Positions 23,989 to 34,171 are shown, numbered from the stretch's first letter. The stretch: DNA of 44,535 bases from Zetaproteobacteria bacterium (GCA_002753275.1 PEAA01000013.1:1-44535), one strand, 5' to 3'. Numbers and translations: made by a program. The notes: generated by a model not told the origin, from the sequence alone.

Positions 23989-26001
23989 TTATTCATCACT
24001 TAAACGGGCAATCTCTCCCTGTTTAAACGCGGCCTTCTGTGTACGCTGAAGTTCTAATTGATGTTGATAGATCTTTTCATAAGCCAAAACATTTTGAACA
24101 TAGCGTCGTGTTTCTTCATAGGGAATCGATTCAATCCAAATCGTCAAGTCATCAACGACAGGACGCTCCTTAAGCCAACGGCTCACCCGAGAAGGACCTG
24201 CATTATAAGCCGCCGCCGCCAAGGCAAGCTGCCCCTCAAAACGATGGGTTAAATCCCCCAAATAACTGGTTCCTAAACGAATATTTCGCTGTGGGTCAAA
24301 CAGTTCATTGGATGAGTGCAACGGTTCGTCCATTTTTTTCGCAACATGCTTTCCCGTTGCGGGCATCAATTGCATAAGCCCTCGTGCACCGACCCGTGAG
24401 TGCGCAAAATCATCAAACGATGACTCCTGCCGAATCACTGCCAATACCCAACTCTCGGGAATATTTTTTTTCTTGGCCGCAAGTTCAATCGTATTCAAAT
24501 GGACCACAGGAAATCGCAATGACAAATCATCACGCGCACCACTATCCCAAGCTGCACGAATACTCTGATAATGCCAACCCCAGTCCGCGGCCAAATGCGC
24601 CGCAGCCAAACGGCCTGACAAATCCACACCGGCAAGCAACAGCGACCACTCCCGCTTGGCACGCAAAGGATCATTTAACAAGAACCATTCATGGGCTCGC
24701 TGAGCATGAATGTTTTGCGCAAGCTGAGCCTCTACTACAGCATCAACTTCACTATATTTCACACCCAATTCAATCGATTTATGCAAAGCCTCAGCACTTA
24801 AAAACGAATAATAACCTCGCTCCAAAGCCAAGGCTGAAAATATATCATTGGCCGAATCATCCAAGCCCTGTGCTCGATAACTACGCGCCAACCAATATTG
24901 CCAACGCGATTCTTGCCACATCGTTGCCGGCATCGAAGTAATACAATGGGAAAGCTTACTCCACTGCTGTCTCTCTATGTAACCACGGGCAAGCCAAGAC
25001 CACGCCTCATTTTGACGATCGTCATCCGCGATCGATTCAAGTAAATCAATAGCTTGACTATTGGAATCTTTCGCAGCCCGAATGGCAAGATATTGCTGCC
25101 ACTCTAACTGCTTCTCAGCACTCACTCCTTCATGATTCACTTGCAAAAAAGCCAATGCTTGCTCAAATGATTTTGAAATAAAACGAAGAACCAATTGATC
25201 GATAATCAACGCTTGGGCAACCGACAAATGATTGAGCTCACGCCAACGCTGAGGAAGATCTTGCGGATGCTTATACAAGGCGATCCAAAGCCGTAATGAT
25301 TTCTGAGCGCGATCACTTAAATACGGTAGTGTTTTTTTGGCCCTGCGCCAATCTCCCTTCAACATGAAATGCTTAGCTCTTAACCAACTCTCATCCAAGG
25401 TGGGGTGTTTCTTCTGTTTCCACTTTGAAACCATCGGTTGCAATGCGCTATCAAATTCCTGCCCCTTCAACCACATTTCACTTAATCGTTGAAAGACGAT
25501 ATCTCTCTTTCCCTCATGCCAAAGCATCTGCAGCACAATGACAGAGGTCGAATCAGCCAAGCTTTCCGCAGAAAGGTAATGTGACAGTTGAGAATAGTCG
25601 CCATGACTTACTAAATAATGCAGCCAATCTGTTTGTAGCCTGCGCACATCTGGAATGTCACTATATTCTTTAATGCGCTGAGCAATGAGATGTTCGTTCT
25701 GGCGCATCATTTGAGATGCTTTCAATGTAAGCCGCGCCTGCTTCAGATGCAGATAGGGCAACAATGGATATGCTGCAAGAAGATGATTGGCATCATCGAT
25801 CTCTTGATCCGTTAAGATAGAAGATTTTTTCCAATAGCTCTCAAATAGTTGCCTCTGTTGCGCCAAAGAGAGATGATCAACTTCGCCATCAAATGCCATA
25901 ACCTTCAATGAAAGTGTGATCAATGAGACGAAAAAAAAGGAGAACATCAACACCCAAAGCATCGATCTGACAACTGCGTTTAAATAACGACCTTTAAACA
26001 T
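23989..26001 (-). CDS. slt: Soluble lytic murein transglycosylase
   Basis: A 670-residue exported enzyme cleaving peptidoglycan glycan strands with formation of 1,6-anhydro ends. A long hydrophobic signal (about 11-36) is followed by a helical superhelix domain (about 45-500, many TPR-like helix pairs). The C-terminal SLT domain has catalytic Glu near residue 526 in 'IRQESSFDDFAHSRVGARG', then 'GLMQLMPATG' and 'AAAAYNAGPSRV'. Overall length and order match Slt70. No Shine-Dalgarno sequence is clear before ATG at 26001 or ATG at 25962. It lies downstream of alaS, with a hairpin in between. Confidence 0.9.
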   Translation of the reverse strand: MFKGRYLNAVVRSMLWVLMFSFFFVSLITLSLKVMAFDGEVDHLSLAQQRQLFESYWKKSSILTDQEIDDANHLLAAYPLLPYLHLKQARLTLKASQMMRQNEHLIAQRIKEYSDIPDVRRLQTDWLHYLVSHGDYSQLSHYLSAESLADSTSVIVLQMLWHEGKRDIVFQRLSEMWLKGQEFDSALQPMVSKWKQKKHPTLDESWLRAKHFMLKGDWRRAKKTLPYLSDRAQKSLRLWIALYKHPQDLPQRWRELNHLSVAQALIIDQLVLRFISKSFEQALAFLQVNHEGVSAEKQLEWQQYLAIRAAKDSNSQAIDLLESIADDDRQNEAWSWLARGYIERQQWSKLSHCITSMPATMWQESRWQYWLARSYRAQGLDDSANDIFSALALERGYYSFLSAEALHKSIELGVKYSEVDAVVEAQLAQNIHAQRAHEWFLLNDPLRAKREWSLLLAGVDLSGRLAAAHLAADWGWHYQSIRAAWDSGARDDLSLRFPVVHLNTIELAAKKKNIPESWVLAVIRQESSFDDFAHSRVGARGLMQLMPATGKHVAKKMDEPLHSSNELFDPQRNIRLGTSYLGDLTHRFEGQLALAAAAYNAGPSRVSRWLKERPVVDDLTIWIESIPYEETRRYVQNVLAYEKIYQHQLELQRTQKAAFKQGEIARLSDE

Positions 26002-26030
26002 GAACAGATGTTAGCAAACAAAAGCCATTC

Positions 26031-26056
26031 GGCAATCACCAAAATAAGTGACTGCC
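26031..26056 (-). terminator. Intergenic hairpin between alaS and slt
   Basis: Arms GGCAGTCAC and GTGATTGCC (one G-U pair) form a 9-bp stem with an 8-nt loop, 15 bp after the alaS stop. The following minus-strand sequence (GAATGGCTTTTG) has only a weak T-run. It may be a poor terminator or an mRNA-processing or stability element. Confidence 0.4.
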
Positions 26057-26071
26057 AACTCCTCATTCAAA

Positions 26072-28702
26072 TTACCCGACAAGATCCTTAATCAGTCCAG
26101 CGACACGCTCCAACGCCATGCTCAAGGCTGCAGGTGAAGTGCCTCCGGCCATCGCCATATCGGCCTTTCCGCCGCCTTTACCATCAACCCAACCGGCAAT
26201 CACTTTAATGAGGTTCCCCGCATGAAATGATGGCAAAAGATCATCCGTAACCCCCACAACAAGCTGTACTTTCTCCTCACCACGCACGGCAAAAACAATC
26301 ACGCCAGATTTCATTTTCTGTTTAGCCTTATCCATAAAGTCACGCAAATCAGGAACATCAATCGTTAACTCATGTACCAACAATGGTACACCTGCAACGG
26401 AAACCGCCTGCGCAATCAAATCATCTAACACACCCATTGAAGATTTGGCACGAAGCGAGAGCAATGCGAGCTCTTGCTGCTTGACTCGTTCCTGCAATTG
26501 CTTAACGCTCTCAACAACTTCATGGGTACGCACTTTAAGCAATCCGGCAAGATCAGAAACTTCAATACTATCCTGAGAAAAAGCATCATAGGCCATCAAT
26601 CCCGTTACCGCTTCAATGCGTCGCACGCCTGCTGCAATCCCCGTCTCTGAAACGATACGAAACAGACCGATGTCACCTGTACGCATCGCATGGGTACCAC
26701 CGCATAGTTCTGTTGAAACACCTGCGGAGACAACGCGCACTTCATCACCATACTTCTCACCAAAAAGAGCCATCGCACCAGCAGCAATCGCATCATCTTG
26801 CTGCATGACCTGCGTTACAACCACATCATTCTGACCAATCAAGGCATTCACACGCCGCTCTATCGTCAAGCGCTCTTCTGTACCCAATGGACTAAAATGG
26901 TTAAAATCAAACCGCAAGCGCTTGTCACTCACCATCGATCCAGCTTGTTTCACATGATCCCCCACCACTTCTCGAAGCATTGCATGCAATAAATGGGTCG
27001 CTGTATGATTATTTCGAACATGTTGACGGTAGAGCGGATCAACCTCAAGTTTTCCAACACGCCCTTGAGTCACTTCGCCCGATTGAACCACACCAATATG
27101 AACAAAAAGATCTGGCAAAATCTTTTTCGTATCGTGGACGACAAAGAGACTAGCCTTGTCAAAATGAATGATCCCTTGATCACCAATTTGACCACCCGAC
27201 TCAGCATAAAAAGGTGTCTGATTCACAATAACCCACCCCTTTTGCCCCTCAGAAAGCACCGTACATGCCTCACCATTATGAAGCAGACCTACGACAACGC
27301 CTTCTGCTTCCAAGGTTGTGTAACCCAAGAACTCGGTGGAGCCCGATTGATCACGAATATCAAAGATCGATTGCGGCAAAGCCTCTTCACCCGAGCCTCC
27401 CCATGCAGCGCGCGCGCGCGTACGCTGGGCGTCCATACACTGCTCAAATCCTTCCATATCCAAATGAATCCCTGAACCGCGCAAAATATCTGCCGTTAAA
27501 TCGGTGGGAAAACCAAATGTGTCATACAAAGTAAACAGCACTTCACCAGGTATTGTTCCACCATCTCCCGCATCCGATTTTGCTTGCTCAACCAACTTCA
27601 GACCCTTGTCCAAGGTCTTGATAAAGCGTTCCTCTTCAATACGGATCACCTGACGAATATTCTCTTCAGCAGCAACCAATTCTGCAAAATGATCACCCAT
27701 AACAGCAACCAACGACGAAACCAATTTATAGATAAAGGCCTCTTCCATCCCCAAAAGTCGCCCATGACGGCAAGCTCTGCGTAAAATACGACGCAAAACA
27801 AAACCACGCCCCTCATTTGAAGGCAAAACACCATCAGCCAACAAAAATGAGACCGAACGCAGGTGGTCTGCAATCACGCGTAAACTTGCATCACTTGCAA
27901 CCGATTGCCCCAATGCAATACCTGTCTCTTTGGCTGCGGCATCAATCAATGCCAAAAACAGATCGATATCGTAATTATTATGAACACCTTGCATCACAGC
28001 AGCGATTCGCTCAAGCCCCATGCCCGTATCCACACTTGGCTTAGGCAAAGGTGTAAGGTTACCATCTACATCACGGTTATATTGCATGAAAACCAAATTC
28101 CAGATTTCAATAAATCGATCACCATCTTCATCAGGAGATCCAGGAGGGCCACCAAAAATATTGGCACCGTGATCAAAGAAAATTTCAGAACATGGTCCAC
28201 ATGGCCCTGTATCCCCCATCGACCAAAAATTATCTTTGGCACCAATATAAGCCAATCGATCATGAGGAATCCCAATTTCATTGAGCCAAATATCCGCAGC
28301 CTCTTGATCCTCTTCAAAAACAGTAACAAACAGTCGCGAAGGGTCAAGAGCAAGCGTTTGGGTCAAAAACAACCATGCATCTTCAATGGCCTCACGCTTG
28401 AAATAGTCGCCAAATGAAAAGTTACCAAGCATTTCAAAAAATGTGTGATGGCGGGCGGTATGACCAACATTTTCCAAATCATTGTGTTTTCCACCGGCTC
28501 GAACACACTTCTGACTCGAAACTGCACGGACATAATCCCGTTGTTCAACTCCTAAAAAAAGATTCTTAAACTGAACCATCCCTGCATTGGTAAACAGCAG
28601 TGTTGGATCACCATGTGGAATCAAAGAGCTGGATGGAACCACTTGGTGTGATTTTTCAGCAAAGTAAGCCAAAAACTTGGAACGAATCTCTGATGTTTTC
28701 AT
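26072..28702 (-). CDS. alaS: Alanine-tRNA ligase
   Basis: An 876-residue class II synthetase (E. coli 876). The N-terminal catalytic core begins 'RSKFLAYFAEKSHQVVPSSSL' and includes 'FTNAGMVQFK' and 'RAGGKHNDLENVG'. The editing domain carries the metal-binding 'HTATHLLHAML' and 'CGGTHAMRTGDIG'. A C-Ala domain ends with 'GWVDGKGGGKADMAMAGG'. ATG at 28702 has GAGGGA close upstream and overlaps the recX stop (ATGA). The frame extends 30 codons further, but that extension is not conserved-looking. A 13-nt alternating GC run lies at 27408-27420. Confidence 0.96.
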   Translation of the reverse strand: MKTSEIRSKFLAYFAEKSHQVVPSSSLIPHGDPTLLFTNAGMVQFKNLFLGVEQRDYVRAVSSQKCVRAGGKHNDLENVGHTARHHTFFEMLGNFSFGDYFKREAIEDAWLFLTQTLALDPSRLFVTVFEEDQEAADIWLNEIGIPHDRLAYIGAKDNFWSMGDTGPCGPCSEIFFDHGANIFGGPPGSPDEDGDRFIEIWNLVFMQYNRDVDGNLTPLPKPSVDTGMGLERIAAVMQGVHNNYDIDLFLALIDAAAKETGIALGQSVASDASLRVIADHLRSVSFLLADGVLPSNEGRGFVLRRILRRACRHGRLLGMEEAFIYKLVSSLVAVMGDHFAELVAAEENIRQVIRIEEERFIKTLDKGLKLVEQAKSDAGDGGTIPGEVLFTLYDTFGFPTDLTADILRGSGIHLDMEGFEQCMDAQRTRARAAWGGSGEEALPQSIFDIRDQSGSTEFLGYTTLEAEGVVVGLLHNGEACTVLSEGQKGWVIVNQTPFYAESGGQIGDQGIIHFDKASLFVVHDTKKILPDLFVHIGVVQSGEVTQGRVGKLEVDPLYRQHVRNNHTATHLLHAMLREVVGDHVKQAGSMVSDKRLRFDFNHFSPLGTEERLTIERRVNALIGQNDVVVTQVMQQDDAIAAGAMALFGEKYGDEVRVVSAGVSTELCGGTHAMRTGDIGLFRIVSETGIAAGVRRIEAVTGLMAYDAFSQDSIEVSDLAGLLKVRTHEVVESVKQLQERVKQQELALLSLRAKSSMGVLDDLIAQAVSVAGVPLLVHELTIDVPDLRDFMDKAKQKMKSGVIVFAVRGEEKVQLVVGVTDDLLPSFHAGNLIKVIAGWVDGKGGGKADMAMAGGTSPAALSMALERVAGLIKDLVG

Positions 28703-29202
28703 AATCCCTCTTTCTCCCGTTGTTTCATTGCTTCTTGAACGACAGCATATGAAAAACCTTTGGACATCAAATAGCGGACATGACGCCGCCAAATTTTCTC
28801 ATTCGATCGATACTGCGAAGAAGGATCCCGTTTTTGCAAACAGGTCCAACAAGCACTTAAACTATCGAAAGACTCTACTACTGCCTGCAATGCTTGAACA
28901 ATTACCTGCTCTTGGCAACCGCGTTCACGCATTTTTTGTGCCGCAAGCCATGGTGTATCGCCTCGCTGCAGACGCATACGCATAAAGGACTCTGCGTACC
29001 GGGCCTCACTCAAACAGTCATTGGAAACAAGATAATCGAGCACCTGCGTGATCACTTCGTGGGCGTACTCATGTTGACGAAGTTTCCGCACCATCTCATG
29101 CTGGCAGTGCTCACGAACGGACAATAGGCGTAATGCATAGGCTAAGGCCTGCCGAACATCTAGATCATTTATCGACAGTGCCAACCGCTCCAACCCCATC
29201 AC
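28699..29202 (-). CDS. recX: Regulatory protein RecX
   Basis: A 167-residue helical protein that modulates RecA filaments. It contains the RecX pattern of three-helix repeats: '[23 protein letters not shown]', '[24 protein letters not shown]' and the final '[18 protein letters not shown]'. The longest frame begins GTG-ATG at 29202, overlapping the recA coding end by 38 bp; a TTG shortly downstream is possible. Its stop overlaps alaS by four bases. It is co-transcribed with recA, as in many proteobacteria. Confidence 0.9.
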   Translation of the reverse strand: MMGLERLALSINDLDVRQALAYALRLLSVREHCQHEMVRKLRQHEYAHEVITQVLDYLVSNDCLSEARYAESFMRMRLQRGDTPWLAAQKMRERGCQEQVIVQALQAVVESFDSLSACWTCLQKRDPSSQYRSNEKIWRRHVRYLMSKGFSYAVVQEAMKQREKEGL

Positions 29203-30196
29203 CGCTACGGGGCTTCAACCCCAATGCGAGGCGAACCTTATTCGCCAAAGTGGCCAGCAAGTCAGGATGATCTTTCAAGTATTGAATCGCATTATCACGA
29301 CCTTGACCAATGCGTTCATTTTCAACGGCATACCAAGAACCACTTTTATTAACAAAGCCATGGCTCACGCCCATATCCACAACTTCGCCAGCAAAAGAGA
29401 CCCCTTCTCCATACATGATTGAAAATTCGGCCTGTTTAAAAGGGGGAGCCATTTTATTTTTAACAACCTTAATACGGGTGTCATTGCCCAAAATTTCATC
29501 GCCTTTTTTAATGGAACCAATACGGCGAACATCGATACGAATCGAAGCATAAAACTTCAAAGAGTTTCCACCTGTCGTTGTCTCAGGGCTACCAAACATC
29601 ACTCCAATTTTCATACGAAGCTGATTAATAAAAATAATCGTTGTGTTGGAGCGTGAAATTGAGCCCGTTAACTTACGCAAGGCTTGAGACATCAAACGTG
29701 CCTGCAATCCCATATGAGAATCGCCCATATCTCCTTCAAGCTCAGCTTTAGGAGTCAGCGCCGCAACCGAATCGACAATAATAATATCAACGGCACCAGA
29801 ACGCGTCAGCATATCCACAACTTCTAAAGCTTGCTCACCGGAATCTGGCTGCGAAACCAATAAGTTTTCAACATCAACCCCTAACTTTTCCGCATAAGTT
29901 AAATCAAGTGCGTGCTCGGCATCAACGAAGGCTGCAGTCCCTCCCTTGCGCTGCACTTCTGCGACAGCATGAAGAGCCAATGTCGTTTTTCCCGAGGATT
30001 CTGGGCCGTAAATTTCGATGACTCGGCCTCTTGGATAGCCACCAATTCCTAAAGCTGCATCCAAGGCCAATGACCCCGATGAGATCACTTCTACATCAAC
30101 CTTTGCTCGGTCACCGATACGCATGATCGTACCTTTACCAAACTGTTTCTCAATTTGACTTAACGCTGTTTCTAATGCTTTGGCTTTATCGGACAT
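29165..30196 (-). CDS. recA: Recombinase A
   Basis: A 343-residue strand-exchange ATPase with Walker A GPESSGKT (64-71), a Walker B region ('[12 protein letters not shown]'), L1 ('[17 protein letters not shown]') and L2 ('[22 protein letters not shown]') DNA-binding loops, and a C-terminal acidic-poor tail. ATG at 30196 is preceded by GGAGG at ten bases. Only about 50 bp separate its start from the rplQ terminator. No E. coli-type CTGT-N8-ACAG LexA box is visible, but a TTGAA-N2-TTCAA palindrome is present at 30213-30224. Confidence 0.98.
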   Translation of the reverse strand: MSDKAKALETALSQIEKQFGKGTIMRIGDRAKVDVEVISSGSLALDAALGIGGYPRGRVIEIYGPESSGKTTLALHAVAEVQRKGGTAAFVDAEHALDLTYAEKLGVDVENLLVSQPDSGEQALEVVDMLTRSGAVDIIIVDSVAALTPKAELEGDMGDSHMGLQARLMSQALRKLTGSISRSNTTIIFINQLRMKIGVMFGSPETTTGGNSLKFYASIRIDVRRIGSIKKGDEILGNDTRIKVVKNKMAPPFKQAEFSIMYGEGVSFAGEVVDMGVSHGFVNKSGSWYAVENERIGQGRDNAIQYLKDHPDLLATLANKVRLALGLKPRSGDGVGAVGTVDK

Positions 30197-30212
30197 ATAC
30201 GATCAACCTCCA

Positions 30213-30224
30213 TTGAACTTTCAA
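30213..30224. promoter_or_regulatory. Palindrome TTGAA-N2-TTCAA upstream of recA
   Basis: A perfect 5+5 inverted repeat 17 bp before the recA ATG and just upstream of its ribosome-binding site. Its position would suit an operator, for instance for a non-enterobacterial LexA, but no other copy occurs in the window to support this. Confidence 0.3.
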
Positions 30225-30245
30225 AACACTACAAAAAAGATCTCC

Positions 30246-30278
30246 ATAAAAAAAGGGTCGTGTTTGCACACAACCCTT
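30246..30278 (-). terminator. Intrinsic terminator of the ribosomal supercluster
   Basis: An 11-bp stem (AAGGGTTGTGT/ACACGACCCTT, one G-T pair) capped by a GCAA tetraloop is followed by seven T on the minus strand. It lies 30 bp after the rplQ stop. It separates the alpha operon from recA. Confidence 0.9.
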
Positions 30279-30308
30279 AAAAAAATATTCAAACATGATG
30301 TTGAATAA

Positions 30309-30689
30309 TTAAATATCAACACTCGCATCTGAGAGCTGCTCAACCAACTCAATAATCGCCATCGGTGCTGCATCCCCCGCACGAAAACGGGTTTTGATTG
30401 TCCGCGTATAACCACCAGGACGCTCAGAAAACTGCGGCGCAATATCGACAAACAAGCGATCAACAATCGGACGATAACGCAATTTTTCCAAGGCTTGACG
30501 ACGCGAATGCAAATCGCCTTTCTTGCCCAAAGTGATCAATTTTTCAATGTATGGGCGAACAGCACGAGCCTTTGCTTGCGTTGTTTCAATACGACCATGT
30601 GTCAAAAGTGCTGTCGCCAAGTTGGCCAAAACAGCACGGCGATGACCTGACACTAATCCTAAAGAACCCTGATGTTTACGATGTCTCAT
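30309..30689 (-). CDS. rplQ: 50S ribosomal protein L17
   Basis: 126 residues (E. coli 127). The N-terminus '[19 protein letters not shown]' and '[17 protein letters not shown]' identify L17, a protein of the 50S subunit near the peptide exit. It is the last gene of the alpha operon, 37 bp after rpoA and directly before the terminator. GAGAGG about nine bases upstream supports the start. Confidence 0.97.
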   Translation of the reverse strand: MRHRKHQGSLGLVSGHRRAVLANLATALLTHGRIETTQAKARAVRPYIEKLITLGKKGDLHSRRQALEKLRYRPIVDRLFVDIAPQFSERPGGYTRTIKTRFRAGDAAPMAIIELVEQLSDASVDI

Positions 30690-30726
30690 CGTGAATACCT
30701 CTCACTCAATTCTTAATTGTATGCGC

Positions 30727-31689
30727 TTAATCCTGATCCGCAGACCAGTTTTCAAGCGTCATACCCAAACTCAAATTCATAGACTCAAGAACTTCTTTAA
30801 TTTCATTCAAAGACTTGCGACCAAAGTTCGGTGTTTTCAACATATCTTGCTCAGTCCGCTGAACCAAATCACCAACCAAGAAGATATCATCACTCTTCAA
30901 GCAATTCATAGAACGAACAGACAGATCTAAATGATCAATCGGCTGCGCCAAAAGATCTTCAATGGTTTCACCCACGGGTTCATCGGCAACAATCGCTTCA
31001 AGTGCACTAAAGTCAGTAAAGATCACCAACTGATCACGCATCATCTCTGCAGCCATACCAATTGCTTCTTCTGGAGAAATTGAACCATTGGTTACGACTT
31101 CCATAATCAACTTATCATAGTTGGTTTTACGACTGACACGCGCATTTTCAACGCGTGTTGCCACACGCAAAACAGGCGAATAAGAGGCATCCAAAAGCAA
31201 TGAACCGACCGGACGCGTACCATCTTCAATGCGTTCATGAGAGGGATCATAACCACGACCTTTCTCAACCACGCCTTGAAATTTCAAATGACCATCATCA
31301 TTCAAATGTGCAATGACGAGCCCTGGATTTAAAACGGTGATTGATGAGGATGACATAATATCTGCAGCTGTAACAACTGCGGGACCTTTGACATCAAGTG
31401 TAACCGTCGAAGCCTCAGAACCTTCCATGTGCAACTCAAGTTCTTTCAGCGTCAACATAATGTCCATCACATCTTCACGCACGCCCTTGATCGTATCAAA
31501 CTCATGCGCCACACCATCAAATGACACTGAAGTAATAGCTGCACCAGGGAGGGACGACAAAAGCATACGGCGAATGCCATTACCAAGAGTCGTACCATAA
31601 CCACGCTCAAGAGGTTCAAATACAATCTTCGCCGAACGACCTGGAACGAGTTCTTCGACTTTAATCGAATTTGGCTTAATTAAATCCAT
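30727..31689 (-). CDS. rpoA: RNA polymerase alpha subunit
   Basis: 320 residues. The N-terminal assembly domain (about 1-230) has '[26 protein letters not shown]'-type alpha dimer sequences. A linker leads to the C-terminal DNA-binding domain (about 245-315: '[13 protein letters not shown]', '[14 protein letters not shown]'), which contacts UP elements and activators. It is slightly shorter than E. coli (329). It lies 9 bp after rpsD in the alpha operon, so polymerase and ribosome synthesis are linked. Confidence 0.98.
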   Translation of the reverse strand: MDLIKPNSIKVEELVPGRSAKIVFEPLERGYGTTLGNGIRRMLLSSLPGAAITSVSFDGVAHEFDTIKGVREDVMDIMLTLKELELHMEGSEASTVTLDVKGPAVVTAADIMSSSSITVLNPGLVIAHLNDDGHLKFQGVVEKGRGYDPSHERIEDGTRPVGSLLLDASYSPVLRVATRVENARVSRKTNYDKLIMEVVTNGSISPEEAIGMAAEMMRDQLVIFTDFSALEAIVADEPVGETIEDLLAQPIDHLDLSVRSMNCLKSDDIFLVGDLVQRTEQDMLKTPNFGRKSLNEIKEVLESMNLSLGMTLENWSADQD

Positions 31690-31698
31690 AATTACCTC

Positions 31699-32328
31699 TT
31701 ACTTAGAATAGAGTTCAACAATCAATTGTTCGCGAATATTTGGATCCAACTGATCACGCGCAGGCATTTCACGGAAAAGCCCTTGCTTGGTTGTCAAATC
31801 AATATCAAGCCACTCTGGAAGACCACGCTGACCTGCTGCCTCAACAGCAGCAGCAATCCGCAAATGCTCATTAGCACACTCAGCCAAAGCCACGCGCTGC
31901 CCAACCTTCACACGGTATGAGGGAATATTTACCAACTGACCATCAACAGTAATATGATTGTGACGAACAATCTGACGCGCTTCGATACGAGAAGTCGCCA
32001 AGCCCATACGATAAACCATGTTATCCAAACGAGACTCTAGCAACATTAACAAGTTTACACCTGTTACGCCTTGCATGGTATCAGCAATTTGATAGTAACG
32101 GAAAAACTGCTTCTCCTGCAAACCATAAATACGCTTAACTTTTTGCTTCTCACGCAACTGCATACCAAAGTTAGAAACTTTAGAACGACGGCGTTGACCA
32201 TGCATTCCAGGAGGGAATGGACGGCGCTCAATCGCACATTTGTCCGAATAGCATTTACTACCTTTTAAAAATAACTTTTCACCTTCACGGCGACACAGAC
32301 GACATTTTGCTTCTAAATAACGTGCCAT
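31699..32328 (-). CDS. rpsD: 30S ribosomal protein S4, zinc-binding form
   Basis: 209 residues from ATG at 32328 (the frame runs 13 codons further into rpsK's end). The N-terminal Cys9, Cys12, Cys26 and Cys31 reproduce the zinc site of Thermus-type S4, which the E. coli protein lacks. An S4 RNA-binding domain begins around residue 98 ('SRLDNMVYRMGLATSRIEARQ'). S4 initiates 30S assembly and in many bacteria represses the alpha operon. It lies 8 bp downstream of rpsK. Confidence 0.97.
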   Translation of the reverse strand: MARYLEAKCRLCRREGEKLFLKGSKCYSDKCAIERRPFPPGMHGQRRRSKVSNFGMQLREKQKVKRIYGLQEKQFFRYYQIADTMQGVTGVNLLMLLESRLDNMVYRMGLATSRIEARQIVRHNHITVDGQLVNIPSYRVKVGQRVALAECANEHLRIAAAVEAAGQRGLPEWLDIDLTTKQGLFREMPARDQLDPNIREQLIVELYSK

Positions 32329-32336
32329 TACAACCT

Positions 32337-32732
32337 CTAAACACGACGTCGTTTTGGAGGACGACAACCATTGTGTGGAATTGGAGTAACATCACGAATG
32401 GATGTTACATTAAGCCCTACTGCTGCAATAGCACGCAAGGCAGACTCACGACCCGAACCTGGACCGCGAATAAGGACAGCAACATTTTTCACACCATCTT
32501 CAATGGCTTTACGCGCAGCGTCTTCAGCAGCGACCTGAGCAGCAAAGGGAGTACTCTTTCTAGAGCCTTTAAACCCTGCTCCTCCACTCGTAGCCCAACT
32601 AATGGTATTACCGACCTCATCAGTAAATGTGATAATCGTGTTATTGAACGACGCTTTAATATGCGCTACAGCATTAGCAATATTCTTGCGAGTACGCTTT
32701 TTAGCTGTTCGTGCCGATTTTGGTGCAGCCAT
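32337..32732 (-). CDS. rpsK: 30S ribosomal protein S11
   Basis: 131 residues. Core '[20 protein letters not shown]' and the C-terminal '[21 protein letters not shown]' are diagnostic of S11, which lines the mRNA exit channel with S7 and S18. The N-terminal extension is basic and Ala/Lys-rich. It lies 16 bp after rpsM. Confidence 0.97.
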   Translation of the reverse strand: MAAPKSARTAKKRTRKNIANAVAHIKASFNNTIITFTDEVGNTISWATSGGAGFKGSRKSTPFAAQVAAEDAARKAIEDGVKNVAVLIRGPGSGRESALRAIAAVGLNVTSIRDVTPIPHNGCRPPKRRRV

Positions 32733-32748
32733 GTGCTATCCCCTTAAC

Positions 32749-33117
32749 TTATTTTTTCTTGCCCGCAACTGTACGACGCGGACCTTTACGAGTTCTTGCG
32801 TTGGTTTTGGAGCGCTGACCACGAACAGGCAACCCTTTACGATGACGCAAACCACGATAGCATCCCAAATCAGTCAACCGCTTGATGTTCAAAGTCACTT
32901 CACGACGAAGGTCTCCTTCGACAGTCTGTTCAGCATCAATCACATTACGAATTGCATCAACTTGTTCTTCTGTTAGATCTTTTACTCGTGCATCTTCAGA
33001 CACATTGGCCTTAGCCAAAATACGCTTTGATGACGATGGACCAATGCCAAAGATGTAGGTGAGTGAAATCACTACACGCTTATGCGTTGGAATATTAACA
33101 CCAGAAATTCGTGCCAC
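32749..33117 (-). CDS. rpsM: 30S ribosomal protein S13
   Basis: 122 residues (E. coli 118). It starts '[15 protein letters not shown]' and contains the helix-two-turn-helix ('[14 protein letters not shown]') and the tail '[19 protein letters not shown]' that contacts tRNA in the P and A sites. It is the first gene of the alpha group, 31 bp after rpmJ. Confidence 0.97.
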   Translation of the reverse strand: MARISGVNIPTHKRVVISLTYIFGIGPSSSKRILAKANVSEDARVKDLTEEQVDAIRNVIDAEQTVEGDLRREVTLNIKRLTDLGCYRGLRHRKGLPVRGQRSKTNARTRKGPRRTVAGKKK

Positions 33118-33148
33118 TTAAAACTCCTTACTTGCGAACATAGCCAAA

Positions 33149-33262
33149 TTAGCCTTGACGCTGTTTATGTCGTGGATTCTCACAAATAATGCGAATCACA
33201 CCCTTGCGCCGGATCACCTGGCACTTATTGCACATTTTTTTTACAGATGCACGGACTTTCAT
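33149..33262 (-). CDS. rpmJ: 50S ribosomal protein L36, zinc-binding form
   Basis: A 37-residue protein found by direct reading of the gap between infA and rps[10 protein letters not shown] followed by Cys11, Cys14, Cys27 and His32. These are the C3H zinc ligands of the C+ form of L36. It ends 'RHKQRQG'. The ATG is preceded by GGAGG about eleven bases upstream. It stabilises 23S rRNA near the peptidyl-transferase region. Confidence 0.96.
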   Translation of the reverse strand: MKVRASVKKMCNKCQVIRRKGVIRIICENPRHKQRQG

Positions 33263-33305
33263 CAGTACAACCTCCATCCAACCAAGCCAGGCTTGTTTGA
33301 TTTAT

Positions 33306-33524
33306 TTATTTAGCTCGGTAACTGATACGACCACGGGTTAAATCGTATGGTGAAATTTCCACCGTTACCTTATCACCTGGCAAAATACGAATATAAAACT
33401 TCCGCATTTTCCCAGAAATTGTACAAAGAAGCTCATGTCCATTCTCTAACTTCACTTTGAACATCGCATTTGGCAGCTTTTCAACCACCTCACCGGACAT
33501 CTCAATAATGTCTTCTTTAGCCAT
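33306..33524 (-). CDS. infA: Translation initiation factor IF-1
   Basis: A 72-residue single OB/S1-fold protein starting '[20 protein letters not shown]' and ending '[10 protein letters not shown]', canonical IF-1. It occupies the A site of the 30S subunit during initiation. Its ATG overlaps the adk stop by one base (TAATG). Its presence here, between adk and rpmJ, matches Firmicute-like and some deep proteobacterial ribosomal clusters rather than enterobacteria, where infA is elsewhere. Confidence 0.97.
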   Translation of the reverse strand: MAKEDIIEMSGEVVEKLPNAMFKVKLENGHELLCTISGKMRKFYIRILPGDKVTVEISPYDLTRGRISYRAK

Positions 33525-34171
33525 TAAGCATTCACCAAGTTTAGCAAAACTGAATAAACCTCTTTTGTATCCGCAGAAGCGTCAACTTTTATGAATGCTT
33601 CTCTAGCACCATAATAATCTAGCAACGGCTTTGTTTGTTGTTTGTAAACTTCCAAGCGCTCTGAGATCACTTCTTCACGATCATCTTTACGCTGATAGAG
33701 TTCACCGCTACACTTATCGCATACGCCCTCGACGGAGGGAGGCGAATAATGACGATGAAATCCAAAACCGCAAGAAGAACATAACATCCGCCCCGTTAGA
33801 CGAGCCAACAAGGTATCTTCTGCGGCATCCATAAACACGATAAAATCAAGCTGGATACTATTATCAAGCAACATTTTATCTAAAATTTCAGCTTGCGCGA
33901 CATTGCGCGGAAAGCCATCAAGAATAAAGCCCTGCTCACATTCTAGAGACAAGATTCTTGACTGAATCATTCCAACAACCAGAGAATCTGGAACCAACTT
34001 CCCCTGTTCCATAAAGGCTTTCGCCTCAAGACCTAACGAGGTCTCATTGGCAACAGCTTCTCTTAAAATATCACCCATGGCTAACTGAACAAGACCAAGA
34101 TCACGGCATAAATGCTCACCTTGCGTCCCTTTACCCACGCCAGGAGGCCCAAACAAAAGTAAGTTTTTCAT
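33524..34171 (-). CDS. adk: Adenylate kinase, zinc-type LID
   Basis: A 215-residue long-form adenylate kinase interconverting ATP+AMP and 2 ADP. P-loop GPPGVGKGT (8-16), '[11 protein letters not shown]' (85-95) and a LID with four cysteines (C131, C134, C151, C154) that should bind zinc; the E. coli LID lacks them. Its start abuts the secY stop without a gap, and infA overlaps its end. A secY-adk-infA order is typical of Gram-positives (usually with map as well), unusual for Gammaproteobacteria. Confidence 0.97.
   Translation of the reverse strand: MKNLLLFGPPGVGKGTQGEHLCRDLGLVQLAMGDILREAVANETSLGLEAKAFMEQGKLVPDSLVVGMIQSRILSLECEQGFILDGFPRNVAQAEILDKMLLDNSIQLDFIVFMDAAEDTLLARLTGRMLCSSCGFGFHRHYSPPSVEGVCDKCSGELYQRKDDREEVISERLEVYKQQTKPLLDYYGAREAFIKVDASADTKEVYSVLLNLVNA

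Noticed and set aside
27408-27420. Alternating GC run in alaS as a Z-DNA or slippage site
   Set aside because: It is short (13 nt), encodes the ordinary Arg-Ala stretch of the protein, and alaS is essential, so a switch is unlikely.
30197-30310. Enterobacterial LexA box before recA
   Set aside because: No CTGT-N8-ACAG sequence is present on either strand.
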